Shown: positions 35,436 to 45,173 of the stretch, one piece after another
Position numbering within the stretch: the first letter of the stretch is position 1
How the letters are laid out: each line of letters opens with the position of its first letter
DNA from: Emiliania huxleyi CCMP1516
Taxonomy: Eukaryota > Haptophyta > Isochrysidales > Noelaerhabdaceae
DNA: 64,000 nt
Direction: 5' to 3'
Assembly (NCBI RefSeq): GCF_000372725.1
Contig: NW_005201058.1
Location: 103,436-167,435 of the forward strand
Notes under the pieces: model-generated
Databases searched by the model: none
The model's input: only the letters and a program-made list of their open reading frames with translations
What the model was told of the DNA's origin: nothing
Program-made: the position numbers and the translations under genes

Positions 35436-36779
35436 ATGCGCCCTCCCTGGCCATCCACTCCGGCGCAGGCCCTCACGCAGCACCTGCCGCTGCTCGCGCT
35501 GCCCTCGGCCGCCGCGGCCGTCGCGCTGCCGGATCTCTACGACGCATTCCGCGCCGCGGCGCCGGCGGAGAACCTCGGTCCGCTCCTCGCACTGCTGCTC
35601 GCGAAGCGGGCGACGCTGTACGCGTGCGCGCTCTCGACAGTCTACGTCGCGGCCATGCGATCGGGCGACGCTTCGCCAGGCCTCGGCGAGCGTCTCGAGG
35701 CCATCACCGCCGAGGCGGTGAGCCCCGCGACGCTGCCCGAGGGCCAGTCGGCCGAGGTGAGGGCGGTCGCCGAGAGCCTCGACGCGACGCCGCAGGCCGC
35801 GCAGGCGGCCGCCCTGCCGCTCGTCTTCGGAGCGCTCCTCGCCAGCGCCTACGCGAGCACCATCTTGCTCGGCGGTCCGCCTTCGGCAGAGGAGCAGCTG
35901 CTGCTGCTCGCGACGCCGGCCGACGAGGCGCTCGCCCTCGCCCGCAGCGCCGCGGGTGCGATCCAGCCCCTCTCGACCGCCTCTGTGTGCGCCTTTGCCG
36001 TCAACGCCGAGCTGCAGGCGGGTGCGCGCGCGCTCGCCGCCGGCGCAGGAGGGGCTGGAGCCCCGGCTACGGCTGTGGCGGCCCCGCGCGGCGGCGAAGC
36101 GGCGGCCCTCGTGGCGGCGTCGCTGGCGGCGGCGCTCGTCGCGTGCGCGTACCTCGGCGGCGTGGCTGGCGCGTGGCCGCTGCAGAACGCCGTCAACGCG
36201 TGCGTCGCGATTGGGGTTGCGCGAGTGCTGCAGCTGCCGAGCCTGCCCGCGCTGCTCGCCGCCTTGGGCGGCCTCGCGCTGTACGACGCCGCGGGGACGC
36301 TCTTCACGGCGGCGGCGGCGGCGCCGGGCGGCGGCGGCTCGGTGATGGAGGGCGTCGCGCAGGCACGGCTGGGTGGCGCGCTGTCTGCGCAGTCGGGTGC
36401 GGCGTGGCAACCGGGGCTGCTCACCGTGGTGCTGAAGGGGCGGGTGACAGACGCGCTGGGCCTGGGCGACGTGGTCGCGCCCGCGATGCTGGCGGGCTGG
36501 TGCCGCCGGTACGATCTCGCGCGGGGGCGCGAGGTGGAGGGCGGCGGGGAGGAGGAGGGCGGGGGCGGGGGCGGCGGCGGCTGCCTCGCCGCTGCGCTGG
36601 GCGGCTACGCGCTCGGATGCGCGCTTCTCGAGGCGGCGCCGCCGCAGCTGTCTCGCGCCGCCCTCCTTTTCCTGGTGCCGAGCACGGCGGGCTGCGTGCT
36701 GGCGAGGCTCGCCGCGGCGGGTGACCTCGGCCGCGCACTCGCTGGAGGGGCGGTGTGGGCGGCGGAGTCGGAGGAGTGA
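35436..36779 (+). CDS. Signal peptide peptidase-like intramembrane aspartyl protease
   Basis: Multi-span GxGD aspartyl protease expected in ER or Golgi-type membranes, cleaving type II membrane peptides. The predicted 447 residues are Ala/Leu-rich with several membrane-length hydrophobic segments. The two catalytic motifs are visible: YD in GLALYDAAGTLF (Asp codon 36,285-36,287) and GLGD in LGLGDVVAPAMLAGWCRRYD (Asp codon 36,468-36,470). The C-terminal PAL motif of the family appears as RAALLFLVPS, so the Pro is replaced. The segment after GLGD is followed by an unusual Glu/Gly-rich loop (about 36,530-36,580). Single exon. The start is the first ATG after the tandem repeat; the same frame stays open upstream, so a longer N terminus cannot be excluded. 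Confidence 0.82.
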   Translation: MRPPWPSTPAQALTQHLPLLALPSAAAAVALPDLYDAFRAAAPAENLGPLLALLLAKRATLYACALSTVYVAAMRSGDASPGLGERLEAITAEAVSPATLPEGQSAEVRAVAESLDATPQAAQAAALPLVFGALLASAYASTILLGGPPSAEEQLLLLATPADEALALARSAAGAIQPLSTASVCAFAVNAELQAGARALAAGAGGAGAPATAVAAPRGGEAAALVAASLAAALVACAYLGGVAGAWPLQNAVNACVAIGVARVLQLPSLPALLAALGGLALYDAAGTLFTAAAAAPGGGGSVMEGVAQARLGGALSAQSGAAWQPGLLTVVLKGRVTDALGLGDVVAPAMLAGWCRRYDLARGREVEGGGEEEGGGGGGGGCLAAALGGYALGCALLEAAPPQLSRAALLFLVPSTAGCVLARLAAAGDLGRALAGGAVWAAESEE

Positions 36780-36869
36780 GTGTAGCGGGCGGCGAGGTGA
36801 GTCAGACTCTCTCATCACAAAGTCTTGCGGCTCGTGGCTTCGCGCATCACGTTGCATGTGATGCGATGT

Positions 36870-37327
36870 ACGTGGCTGGGTTCACAGCGATGGTAGGAAA
36901 ATTGGGGGAACACTTGACGGTCGCGGCCTTCCGACTCGCGCCTCCGCCTCACTGGCACTATTGTAGCCCTGGCCGGTGCGCGTGTGCGGAGTTGAAGTTC
37001 CGGAGTGAAAATTCGAACGCGTTCTCTCACGGTGACCAAAAAATGTCCACCTCAGAGGCACCTCCGGAGGCAGGCCGCCGCACGCCGACGACACAGCTCC
37101 AGCTGTCGAACTGACCCGCAGCTCCTCTCAGAGCGGGAACTGTGACGAAAGTTGACTGAGGCGGTTGTCAGGAATCATCATACGGATCACATGGTGGCTC
37201 TCTCATGACGGGAGACCGCCCGACCACTCCTGGGTGGCACTGCCACCGGTGTCGCTCGACGTCCTGTCGACAGCGTGCCGACAGCGACACAGACCATGTG
37301 GGACGCGTCGAGTATCGACCTCTACTG
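36870..37327 (+). repeat. Dispersed repeat family A, copy 3 (truncated)
   Basis: Matches copy 1 (inverted) and the right half of copy 2, from ACGTGGCTGGGTTCACAGCG to CGAGTATCGACCTCTACTG, where homology stops about 190 bases before the end seen in the other copies. It has the unoccupied site corresponding to the transposon insertion in copy 2. It lies about 90 bases after the stop of the SPP-like gene. Confidence 0.9.
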
Positions 37328-38432
37328 ACGGGCTGAGAGGTCTTGCGGCGCAGCCGCACCTGCCTCCACATTATACGGATGCGTCGGCCTTACTGGCACA
37401 CGTATACGCACAGGTGTAGTGTCTAGTGACACACACTGGGTCAAACCACACACACCTCAAAGGAAGCGGCACAGACCACATCGACCACGCACGCACGCGA
37501 CGCGCAAACACTCTGAGGACTGAGCTGAGATGAACAAACAAATTCAGAGGCAGTGGAGAGGTGCGTGCGAGGCTAGTGCGCTGCCCGCGCGGCGCTCCAC
37601 CGGTCGCAGAGCGCCAGCCTCACTCGCCTCGCCATGCCAGCAGCCGGGCGCGCGCGGGAGAGGAGCAGAGCTGGTGCGTGGCGGGAGTCGGTAGCCGAGA
37701 TCTGGACGCGCAGGACCGCCGGCGCGGCGAGGCTCGAGCAAGCGCCTGTGTGGAGGTCGAACGGCGTGTGGGAGGGCGGTGGGCCGCGAGAGAGTCGCGC
37801 AGCCCCGCGTGTGTGGACCGGTGGCGCTTCGGGTGGCGTATCGGGCCGTCAGAGGCAGATACGTGGCGCAGCGAGTGCGAATACATGCGATAATTCGCAC
37901 GCACCGTGCCGAGCCGACCCGCGTGCACGATTGGAGCACCTCGAGGCGGCGCGATAGGCGGTATGTCGAGGTGCCGCGGCCCGCCGCTGCAGCGTGTCGA
38001 AAAGGCGCTCTCGGAGGCGCCGCGGTGGCGGCCGAGCGCGCGGAATCGGCGAGCAAATTTGATGGCGTGCCGGCCGTGGGCCCGGACGAAGGCGCTACCG
38101 GCTCGGTTCGAGACCAGTGCCTGCAGGGACGCCTCCAGCACTCAACACAGAGCTGGTTGAGGACGCGGAGACTTGGAACGTCGACGCCTACTTTGGGCGC
38201 TGCATGTGCCGGTGGGGCGGGGGTGGGGCCAAATAGCCGAGCGGGAAAGGTGCCTGCAAGGATCCCCAAAGGCCTGGGGTCGAATCTGGCCCGAAGGAAT
38301 CCTAAAAAGGGGCCCTAATGGGGGCCTATGCGGCCCAAAAAGGCACCTGTGAAGAGAAGCCCCCCTAAGGATGAAGTCTCCTAGGCTGTGATGTCTCCTA
38401 GGCTGTGATGCCCCCCCCTAAGGATGAATGAA
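37328..38432. other. Spacer, no gene recognised
   Basis: Several overlapping frames on both strands but no family features. The last part (about 38,340-38,430) carries irregular TCTCCTAGGCTGTGATG and CCCCCTAAGGATGAA words, apparently the diverged edge of the neighbouring tandem array. Confidence 0.45.
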
Positions 38433-38792
38433 GTCTCCTAGGCTGCTTGTCTCCTAGGCTGCTTGTCTCCTAGGCTGCTTGTCTCCTAGGCTGCTTGTCT
38501 CCTAGGCTGCTTGTCTCCTAGGCTGCTTGTCTCCTAGGCTGCTTGTCTCCTAGGCTGCTTGTCTCCTAGGCTGCTTGTCTCCTAGGCTGCTTGTCTCCTA
38601 GGCTGCTTGTCTCCTAGGCTGCTTGTCTCCTAGGCTGCTTGTCTCCTAGGCTGCTTGTCTCCTAGGCTGCTTGTCTCCTAGGCTGCTTGTCTCCTAGGCT
38701 GCTTGTCTCCTAGGCTGCTTGTCTCCTAGGCTGCTTGTCTCCTAGGCTGCTTGTCTCCTAGGCTGCTTGTCTCCTAGGCTGCTTGTCTCCTA
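38433..38792. repeat. 16-bp tandem repeat array, about 22.5 copies
   Basis: The unit GTCTCCTAGGCTGCTT is repeated without visible variation from 38,433 to 38,792. It contains the palindrome CCTAGG. The homogeneity points to recent expansion or gene conversion; copy number in the real genome may differ from the assembly. Confidence 0.97.
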
Positions 38793-39055
38793 CCGCCGCC
38801 GCCAGTGCCAGTAGCATTGCGACGATAGACCTAATGTGCGCGGCGCGCCTCCCTTGCTTTGGTGCAACTCTAGTACGAAACGAGGCGCATCGTCGGGAGT
38901 TCCCGAAACGCGATGAAGGGATCCATGAAGGCATTTTCCCAAGGTCGTGACGGAACCGCGGCTCCTAAAATTCTTTTGGTATCTCCGGCTCCCCGGCGCT
39001 GCGCACGCCCGCCGGCCAGATCGATATCCCGACGTTTTGTGTCGTTCGGCCCAAG

Positions 39056-39459
39056 ATGTCGTCGCTCAAGCCTGCGCCCAAGATGTGCGCCCGCCCGCCC
39101 ACGCTCTCCCCTCGTCTTGGGCGAGAGCGCAGAACCGCCGCGCCATGCGCAGGTCACCACCGATCGAAAAGTGGGTGAAGCACCGCGAGGATTTTCACCT
39201 GCGCTACCGGCCCACCGGTAAGAACGTGCGCGACGTGGTCCTCTGGGGCGTCGCCTTCCCCGTCTTTGTCTACTACCTCACTGTCTACCAGCAGGCGCGC
39301 GTGTGGCGAGAACCCGGCGGGTCCGAGAGAAGAGGGGCCGCGCGCGGCCCTCGTAGCCACCCTGAGCCCGCCCCTCCTCACCTCGTCCTACCCCCCGCGG
39401 CCTCGCAGAAGGAGGTCGACCGGCTGAACGGCAGGCCAAACACCAAGTACATGGGCTGA
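39056..39459 (+). CDS. NADH:ubiquinone oxidoreductase accessory subunit, NDUFB4-like
   Basis: Small single-span accessory subunit of mitochondrial complex I. Exons 39,056-39,084, 39,153-39,294 and 39,409-39,459 join to about 73 residues: MSSLKPAPKM, SPPIEKWVKHREDFHLRYRP, then TGKNVRDVVLWG, a membrane span VAFPVFVYYLTVY, and KEVDRLNGRPNTKYMG. The RPTxKN motif followed by a hydrophobic span ending YY and a charged tail is the NDUFB4 (B15) pattern; the protein is shorter than the human one (129 aa). Intron 1 is GT-AG (GAT|GTGCGC) and intron 2 is GC-AG (CAG|GCGCGC). The identification rests on this short region only. Confidence 0.7.
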
Positions 39460-40074
39460 GTGGCAGAGCTGGGTGCGTGGGAGAGGGGGTGATGGGCTGC
39501 GGGCAACCTCACCGCGGCCTCTCTCCCGGCGGCGCAACCTCCGTGGGTGCGCCTGCTGCACAGCACAGTCTATCATGAGCGCGCGGCACGCTCGCAACCG
39601 CTGCTGGCGCTCGCGTGGTCTGACGCGCACTTGCCCTGACTAAATAGTCACTTGCCGGGGGACGGTGCGGCCGCTTTTATGCGGTTTATCGCTTTTTTTC
39701 ATCTTCCCGAGCCGCTCCGCTGTGGAGGTGGCGCGCATTGCCACACTTGCGCCACTTAGCTGACGCAGAAATATTCTCGGCACACAGCAAGAGTGAGATA
39801 GCGGAAAGACGGCGCAGGCGGACGTCCGGCGTGTGTGGTCGCGGCGCGGGAAGCAGCGGCCTGCCAGGCACCCGGCCCCCGCCGTCCCCGACCCGTGCGC
39901 GTGCGCGAGCTTCGGCCGAGGTGTCGACCCGGGCCGCCGACGAGCCCCAGCCAGCCCGCCAGCGGAGTGCGCCAGCGAGCTCGCGGTGCGGTGGGAGAGG
40001 CCCTCTCTCTCGCCGCGCGAGAGAAGTTCACGCGCAGCTCACGCTGACGTGGTGGTGGGTGGGGCGGTGGTCCC
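39460..40074. other. Spacer between convergent genes
   Basis: Contains the 3' flanks of the complex I subunit (plus strand) and MPDU1 (minus strand). The frames here are GC-driven and show no family features. Confidence 0.5.
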
Positions 40075-41105
40075 TCAGGCCGCCTTGTTGGCGGCCTTCT
40101 TTGGCGTGCCTCCGAGCAGCAGGATCTGCGCCACGATGACAAGGTTCAGGCCGAGCGAGAGGACCACCTGGGGGGGGGGGGGGGGGCTGACAACGCTCGC
40201 GGCGTCGAGTAGTCGACGCTTCGAGCGGCGGCGGCGTGGGTCGACAGCGGCGGCGTGGGTCGTGGGCAGAGGAGGGAGAGGAGGGAGGGCGGGGCCGCGC
40301 TGCGCGCCTGTGTGTCGCTGCCGCAGGTTCTGCGCTATCTGCGGCGGGGGCGAGGAGGGGCGGCGGTGAGGCGCCGCCCCCGCGCGCCACTGCCGCGGCG
40401 CCTCCTCGCGTGCTGCAGCGACTAGCGTTCCTGCGGCACCGCTCCCGGTGGTGGGTGGGGCGCAGAGTGGCTGGCACCCGCGCCTGCGGCAGGCGACCGA
40501 CAAGCCCAAGCAGCATGGGCAGGGTGCCCGCGAGCTCCTCGCAGCTGACGGTGCAGCGGCGGAGGCCGAGCGCGCCGCACGCGGCTGCCGGAAGCACAAA
40601 GTCAGGCACGAGCCGCCGGTAGAGGACGTAGCCGGATGCACACGCGGCGCTCGCCTGCGCGGCAGCGTCGTGCGCCCACTCTCAGGCGTCGGTGCGGCGA
40701 GAGGGGCGGCGGCGCGTGCCGCTCTCGTCTCGGCGGTCGCTCGCTGGGCAGCGCCTCGAGCAGAAAGCTGGCGCGCAGCCCGCCCGACATGTGCGCGTGG
40801 AGGATGTAGAGCGCGCTGTTCTGGGCGAGGAGGAAGGCGTTCTCGCCCCAGGTGGAGAACGGGTAGCCGAGCGGCAGAAAGTAGCTCACGTTGACCAGCG
40901 TCGCCACAAACTCAAACAGGACGGAAGCGTGCGAGATGCCCGCGACGCTGCCAGCCCGGTGGATCTTGAGGATCTGGGGCAGCTTGACGAGCGCGCTGCC
41001 AGCGATCACGGCGTAGCCGATCGCCTTGCTGACGAAAAGTTTTGGGCACTCGGTTTCGAGGAATGCAGTGGTGTTATTGAGTAGTTGCTGGAGACAGTCG
41101 TCCAT
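40075..41105 (-). CDS. MPDU1: Mannose-P-dolichol utilization defect 1 protein (PQ-loop)
   Basis: ER membrane protein needed for use of dolichol-phosphate-mannose and -glucose in glycan assembly. Exon 1 (ATG ending at 41,105) gives CPKLFVSKAIGYAVIAGSAL, VKLPQILKIHRAGSVAGIS (first PQ loop) and YPFSTWGENAFLLAQNSALY, all typical of MPDU1. After a GC-AG intron, the second exon starts ASAACASGYVLYRRLVPDF and ends LLGLVGRLPQ. A third begins IAQNLRQRHTGAQ, the second PQ-loop position. The last exon, after a C-homopolymer acceptor, is VVLSLGLNLVIVAQILLLGG ending KKAANKAA and TGA. The family's block between the second PQ loop and the last helix is not clearly found (about 40,190-40,290); it may be short, diverged or mis-read by me. 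Confidence 0.85.
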
Positions 41106-41598
41106 GCCGGCGTTGTCGAATAAAGAATAAACAATTTGTCGAAATTTGGGGTCCCGCCTGGAGCTCCCAGATTCTACTCTCACTCTCTCAACCCACGGCC
41201 GCCGCGTGCGTGTGAGGACCGCGCCACCTGTGCAGTGCGCGCCGCTCTGCGTCTTGCAACGAGCGCACCTCCTCTCTCCCCGCTGCGGCGTCAAACGAAA
41301 ATCTATGTGCCTTGCCAGCGTGGTATATCGTTGCTTATCGCATGGGAAAGCAGATGGCACGCGTGCGCAACTATTCGCGGATTCGCGCCGGCGACTGCGC
41401 ACTTGGGAGGGAGCACGCCCTGCGGGAGTTGCGCGGGTTCCGTAGATCTAGCCTCACACTATATACACACACATGTCACAACCGGCTATGTGTACGCTCG
41501 GGCGTCGGGGAAAGAGGACCATGAGTTCGGGAAATCTGGCGACGCGACCCACCTTGCCCCACAGGACGGTCCCGGGCTCCTCCCGGCGCCTCTCGCCG
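41106..41598. other. Spacer upstream of MPDU1
   Basis: No gene seen. An AT-richer patch with TATATACACACACATGTC lies near 41,459-41,477. Confidence 0.5.
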
Positions 41599-42372
41599 CT
41601 AAGCGGATGGGGACACTTCGCCCCTCATCGCGTCGAAGCGCGAAAAGCGAAACTTGGATGCGTGTGCGCTCAGCACCTCGTAGTCGGACGCCGTGCCCTC
41701 GATGGCGCCCTCGGCCTGGGCGCTGGTGGTGTAGAAGCCGGCCCAAGGGTAGAGGTCCTTCTTTCCGTTGAGTGGCTCTTGCCGCGTGTACGACTGGCCG
41801 ATTAGGCCGTGTGGTCTGTCGCGAGATGGCGCGTCGCCGCGCGCGGAGAATCCGATGTCGAGGCGGTGCTCGGCGCCCGAGACCAGGCAGCCCTTGCACG
41901 TGTGCATGCCGTGCACCTTCATGGTCCAGTTTCGGAATGCGAAGATGGCGCTCGAGTAGTCCATTGCCATCGTGAGGCCGAAGCAATCCTTCTTGCCGTG
42001 AGCGCCGAACTTGAAGGGGCGGCCGACGCAGGTGCCGTTCACCACCTGCCACCCAAAGTTGTTGGGCGAGAGCTCCGACGCGAAAAATGAGGCCGTGGCG
42101 AGCTTCTGCGGGGAGAGCTGCGCGGTGATGTGCGCCTCGGTGAGAAAGGTGCCGTTGATGGTCAGGGCACCGCCGTGCATCTTGAAGACAGCCTCCTCCG
42201 TCTTGACGTTCACCGACAGTCCGGGCGCAGACAGGAAGTTGTAGAGCGTGTTGTGGCGGCCGCGCAGGTCGGCGGAGCCTCCGTAGGCAAAATTGATGTG
42301 CGGGTCCCGGAAGACATTGCTCTCGAGACACGGGTCTTCCGAGGCCAGCGGCGCAACCAACAGCGGCAGCAT
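41599..42372 (-). CDS. Secreted protein with VWFD-like algal domain
   Basis: Predicted extracellular or vesicular protein of about 257 residues, function unknown. The likely start (ATG ending at 42,372) gives a short hydrophobic leader MLPLLVAPLAS before EDPC. The body has DPHINFAYGGSADLRGRHN, then LYNFLSAPGLSVNVKTE, and near the end HGLIGQSYTRQEPLNGKKD. The DPH...G...D..G motif and the GLIGQS motif resemble von Willebrand type D-like domains found in many algal and other protist secreted proteins, as I recall them. Cys residues and N-glycosylation sequons (NGT, NWT) fit secretion. The upstream frame is open without an ATG, so a further 5' exon is possible. Confidence 0.6.
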   Translation of the reverse strand: MLPLLVAPLASEDPCLESNVFRDPHINFAYGGSADLRGRHNTLYNFLSAPGLSVNVKTEEAVFKMHGGALTINGTFLTEAHITAQLSPQKLATASFFASELSPNNFGWQVVNGTCVGRPFKFGAHGKKDCFGLTMAMDYSSAIFAFRNWTMKVHGMHTCKGCLVSGAEHRLDIGFSARGDAPSRDRPHGLIGQSYTRQEPLNGKKDLYPWAGFYTTSAQAEGAIEGTASDYEVLSAHASKFRFSRFDAMRGEVSPSA

Positions 42373-43702
42373 TGCCCGCCAAAGGTCGCCTCGGCGGCCC
42401 ACGATGCGCTTGGAATTGTGTGGTCAAGCCGACGGGCGCTTGCGGCTTGCACGTTGGGTCCAATTGCAAACCGACCGCTTGTGCGAATCTTTGTGTCTCC
42501 AAGTGCTGTGTTTGTAAAATCTGCTGAAAGCGAACCAATGGCTTACTTAGACAAAGAGCAGAATTCTCCTGGTAAATCAATTTTTCGGGCTCTGAGCCGA
42601 GTCCGAGGCTGGTTTTGTTGGGGCCAAAATCAGCAAAATCGCGGCAAAAAAAACGCAAAGAGCGACATAATCTGAAAATCCACGTTCGGATCGCTCCTCA
42701 TCGCAAACCCCGTCAGCAGTTCACCCCTACGGGTATGTTCGTAAGAGCTACATACACTGAAAATCCCCGGAGAGAGATATTTTGCCAGACAGATGAAAGC
42801 AGACGTCTGCAAACCTTGCAAACACCTATCTCAAACTTCTCCCACATTTTTAGTTTCCAAAAAATTAGGACTGCCGAGGGCGGAGGGTTGGTTAAGTCTT
42901 AAGAGGGTTGTGGGCACTCTGTTTTTTGTTTGTGGGCGGGAAACTTGACATCTGGAGACACGTACGTACGACAAACTTGGTGGCACAAGGCACGCCGCCG
43001 CCCACCCGCACCTCTCTCGCACTTTCGGCGCCCAGGACTGCTGTCGGCGCCGCGCAACCGGCTCCGCACATCGGAGGACACCCAACGTGGACCAACTTTA
43101 TGCTTTCGTTAGTCCAAGCCACTGTCAAAGCAACAAACTGTCTCTGTCAAAGAAGGCGCGCAAGAAGATGCGCCACCGTGGCACTGCTCGCTCAACAAGA
43201 GGCGCGTCAGAAGGCCGCTGCTTCCGTGGCGCAGGCGGAAGCCTCGCTCGCGCTCGAGTGTGTGGCAAGCGACCACATCACCTCCTGCGTGGATTGCCCC
43301 GTACCCCCTCCGACAGTTGACTCCAGGTCGCACCCGGGCCCTCCGGTCTTGGCCTTCCGGTTCGCCGACAGACCCGCTGTCGCCTCGCTCGCGGTCGGTA
43401 CCTCCCCTCCTTCGGTCCCCCCCTTCGGGTAGCCCAGCCTCCGACGGGGCGGCTCCGCGTTCCCCAAAGTTCGTGTGGGTCCGAGCGGTGGCGGCCACGC
43501 CGGCGGCGGGGGTGGAGCGGCGGCGGGGGGCGGGTACGGTGCGTACGCGGTTTGTTTCTTGCACTTGCTTGGTTGGCGCACTTGCATTTTCGCTTCTCTG
43601 TGCGGGGCCCGGGTCCGGAGAGTCGCACACACACACACCCCGGGTGACTTCCTAGGTATAACACGCACCGCATCTGGGGAGAGCCCGAACCCACTCGCAT
43701 AA
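42373..43702. other. Spacer, no gene recognised
   Basis: Includes an AT-richer patch (about 42,520-42,900) unlike its flanks. A plus-strand frame at 42,908-43,432 is open but without family features. The final part is the 5' flank of the next gene. Nothing else can be supported. Confidence 0.45.
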
Positions 43703-44797
43703 ATGGAGGACGACGAGGTCGACATACCCGTGCTCGACGGCAGAGGGCGTGTCCACGGGACCGCCGGCCTGTGCGACACCTCGCTCGGCGTGTGGGACGA
43801 CGCCGTACGGCTGCTCAACCCGGCTGCTCTCCGCGCCGAGGCCCAGTCCGCCGCCTGGCCGCTCGCGGCCTCCTCCTTCTGGCTCGCGGCCGATGCCGCG
43901 CCGGCTTGCGCGCTGGAGGCGCTCGCCGCGGCCATCTTCAAGCTGCACGCCGGGAGCGCGGCAGGGCGGTTCGACCCGGCCTGCAGCGGCGCCGAGTGGT
44001 GGGCGAATGTGTCCGACTCGGCCAGCGTGTGCCGGGAGCGCGACGGCTACGGCAAGGTCGCCCTCCACTTTGACAAGGACGAGGCGGTCTACGCGGCGGC
44101 GGGAGTCTTTGTCCACCCGCTCCTCGCCACGATCACGCACCTCGGCGAGGAGGGCGCGCCGACGCTGATCGTTCCGGGCGGCCAGGTAAGTGCGGAGGGC
44201 GAGTATGCCGCCTCGCGCCTCCCCGAGGCGGTCCTCGTCCCGCCGCGGCGAGGGAGGCACGTCCGCTTCGACGGCCGCTGGCTGCACGGCGTGCCAGAGG
44301 CGCTCTGCAGCCCGAAGCCATACCGCCGCGTCACCTTCCTGGTCAACATCTGGATCGGCCACCGCCCGCAGTGCCCCCGCTTCCCCGCCCCCACCCTCGC
44401 GCCCGCCCGACCGCTCTCGAGCGGCGACGCCGCCCCGCCGCCATTTCGGCTGCGTCAGCGGCGAGCCGCGCCGCCAAACGCGCCGGTGCGGCGGGTGGCG
44501 GCGCGGCCGGCGGCGGCGGCCCTCCCTGCGGGGGAGGGGCGGCGGGAGGCCACCTCGGACCTCGCCCTCCCTGTGGATCAGACGGCGGAGCCTTTTGTGC
44601 TGCGGCTGCGCGCCTCCGAGGGCGAGCTCCGGCGCTTGCTGGGTGGCGGGGAGGTGGTCGTGCTGCGCGCGCCGCGCCGCTCTGCACTCTCCGGAGCGGG
44701 GGCCGCCGCCGCCGCGGTGGTGCTGGAGCGAGCGAGCAGCGAGGGCCCGCCGCCGCCGCCGCCGCCGCCTGCTTGCCTTAGGGTGAGGCCGAGATGA
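43703..44797 (+). CDS. 2-oxoglutarate/Fe(II) oxygenase-like protein
   Basis: Single-exon frame of 364 residues starting at the first ATG. The middle has the jelly-roll iron-site pattern: GKVALHFDKDE (H122, D124), then LVPPRRGRHVRFDGRWLHGV (H195), then YRRVTFLVNIWIGHRP (R208/R209). That order (HxD...H...R) is the 2OG-Fe(II) dioxygenase signature. No substrate can be inferred. The C-terminal third is Ala/Arg/Pro-rich and low in complexity; it may be disordered, or the true protein may end differently through an unseen intron. A GTAAGT inside the frame at 44,186 could act as a donor. Subfamily unknown. Confidence 0.65.
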   Translation: MEDDEVDIPVLDGRGRVHGTAGLCDTSLGVWDDAVRLLNPAALRAEAQSAAWPLAASSFWLAADAAPACALEALAAAIFKLHAGSAAGRFDPACSGAEWWANVSDSASVCRERDGYGKVALHFDKDEAVYAAAGVFVHPLLATITHLGEEGAPTLIVPGGQVSAEGEYAASRLPEAVLVPPRRGRHVRFDGRWLHGVPEALCSPKPYRRVTFLVNIWIGHRPQCPRFPAPTLAPARPLSSGDAAPPPFRLRQRRAAPPNAPVRRVAARPAAAALPAGEGRREATSDLALPVDQTAEPFVLRLRASEGELRRLLGGGEVVVLRAPRRSALSGAGAAAAAVVLERASSEGPPPPPPPPACLRVRPR

Positions 44798-45173
44798 GTG
44801 TCCGTACTCCGGTTAGGGTTACCTTACGCTGTAAGTGGAGCAGGACAGCAGGTCCCTGCCGCTGCCCCGCTCGCCGCTCGCGGCGATGTGCGCGCAGTGC
44901 GGTCCGCCTTTGTGCCTGCGGACTGGGGTTCTTTTTGTGCGCTTTTCTCTGCGCTTTCAGCACTTTCCGAAAAGCGAAATATGACACGTCTCGCTACACT
45001 GATGATTAATGCTAGACGTGTGTATACCACGTTGTTGGCGTCATCGGCGGACCCTACGGCTTGGTATGTGACTCGTGAGTCACCTGAGGTGTGTTGGCGA
45101 AACACACGTGACCCGATCGCGAGCTGCAGCCGACGAGCCGAGCTGCAGGCTCTGCAAGCTGATCGCGGTGAGG
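44798..45173. other. Spacer between convergent genes
   Basis: 3' flanks of the oxygenase-like gene (plus) and the ABC1 kinase (minus). Nothing else recognised. Confidence 0.5.

Noticed and set aside
38200-38300. Possible tRNA-like GGTCGAATCTGG sequence
   Set aside because: No matching acceptor or D-arm pairing could be found.
38433-38792. CRISPR-like array
   Set aside because: The units are contiguous with no unique spacers and the host is eukaryotic; it is a simple tandem repeat.
40190-40290. Extra MPDU1 exon beginning LSTHAAAARS
   Set aside because: Only a weak match to the family block and too short; left as unresolved.
42908-43432. Plus-strand frame of 174 codons
   Set aside because: No recognisable domain, no splice or start context, and ordinary composition; chance frame more likely.
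44805-44822. Telomere-like TTAGGG word
   Set aside because: A single occurrence, expected by chance; no array.
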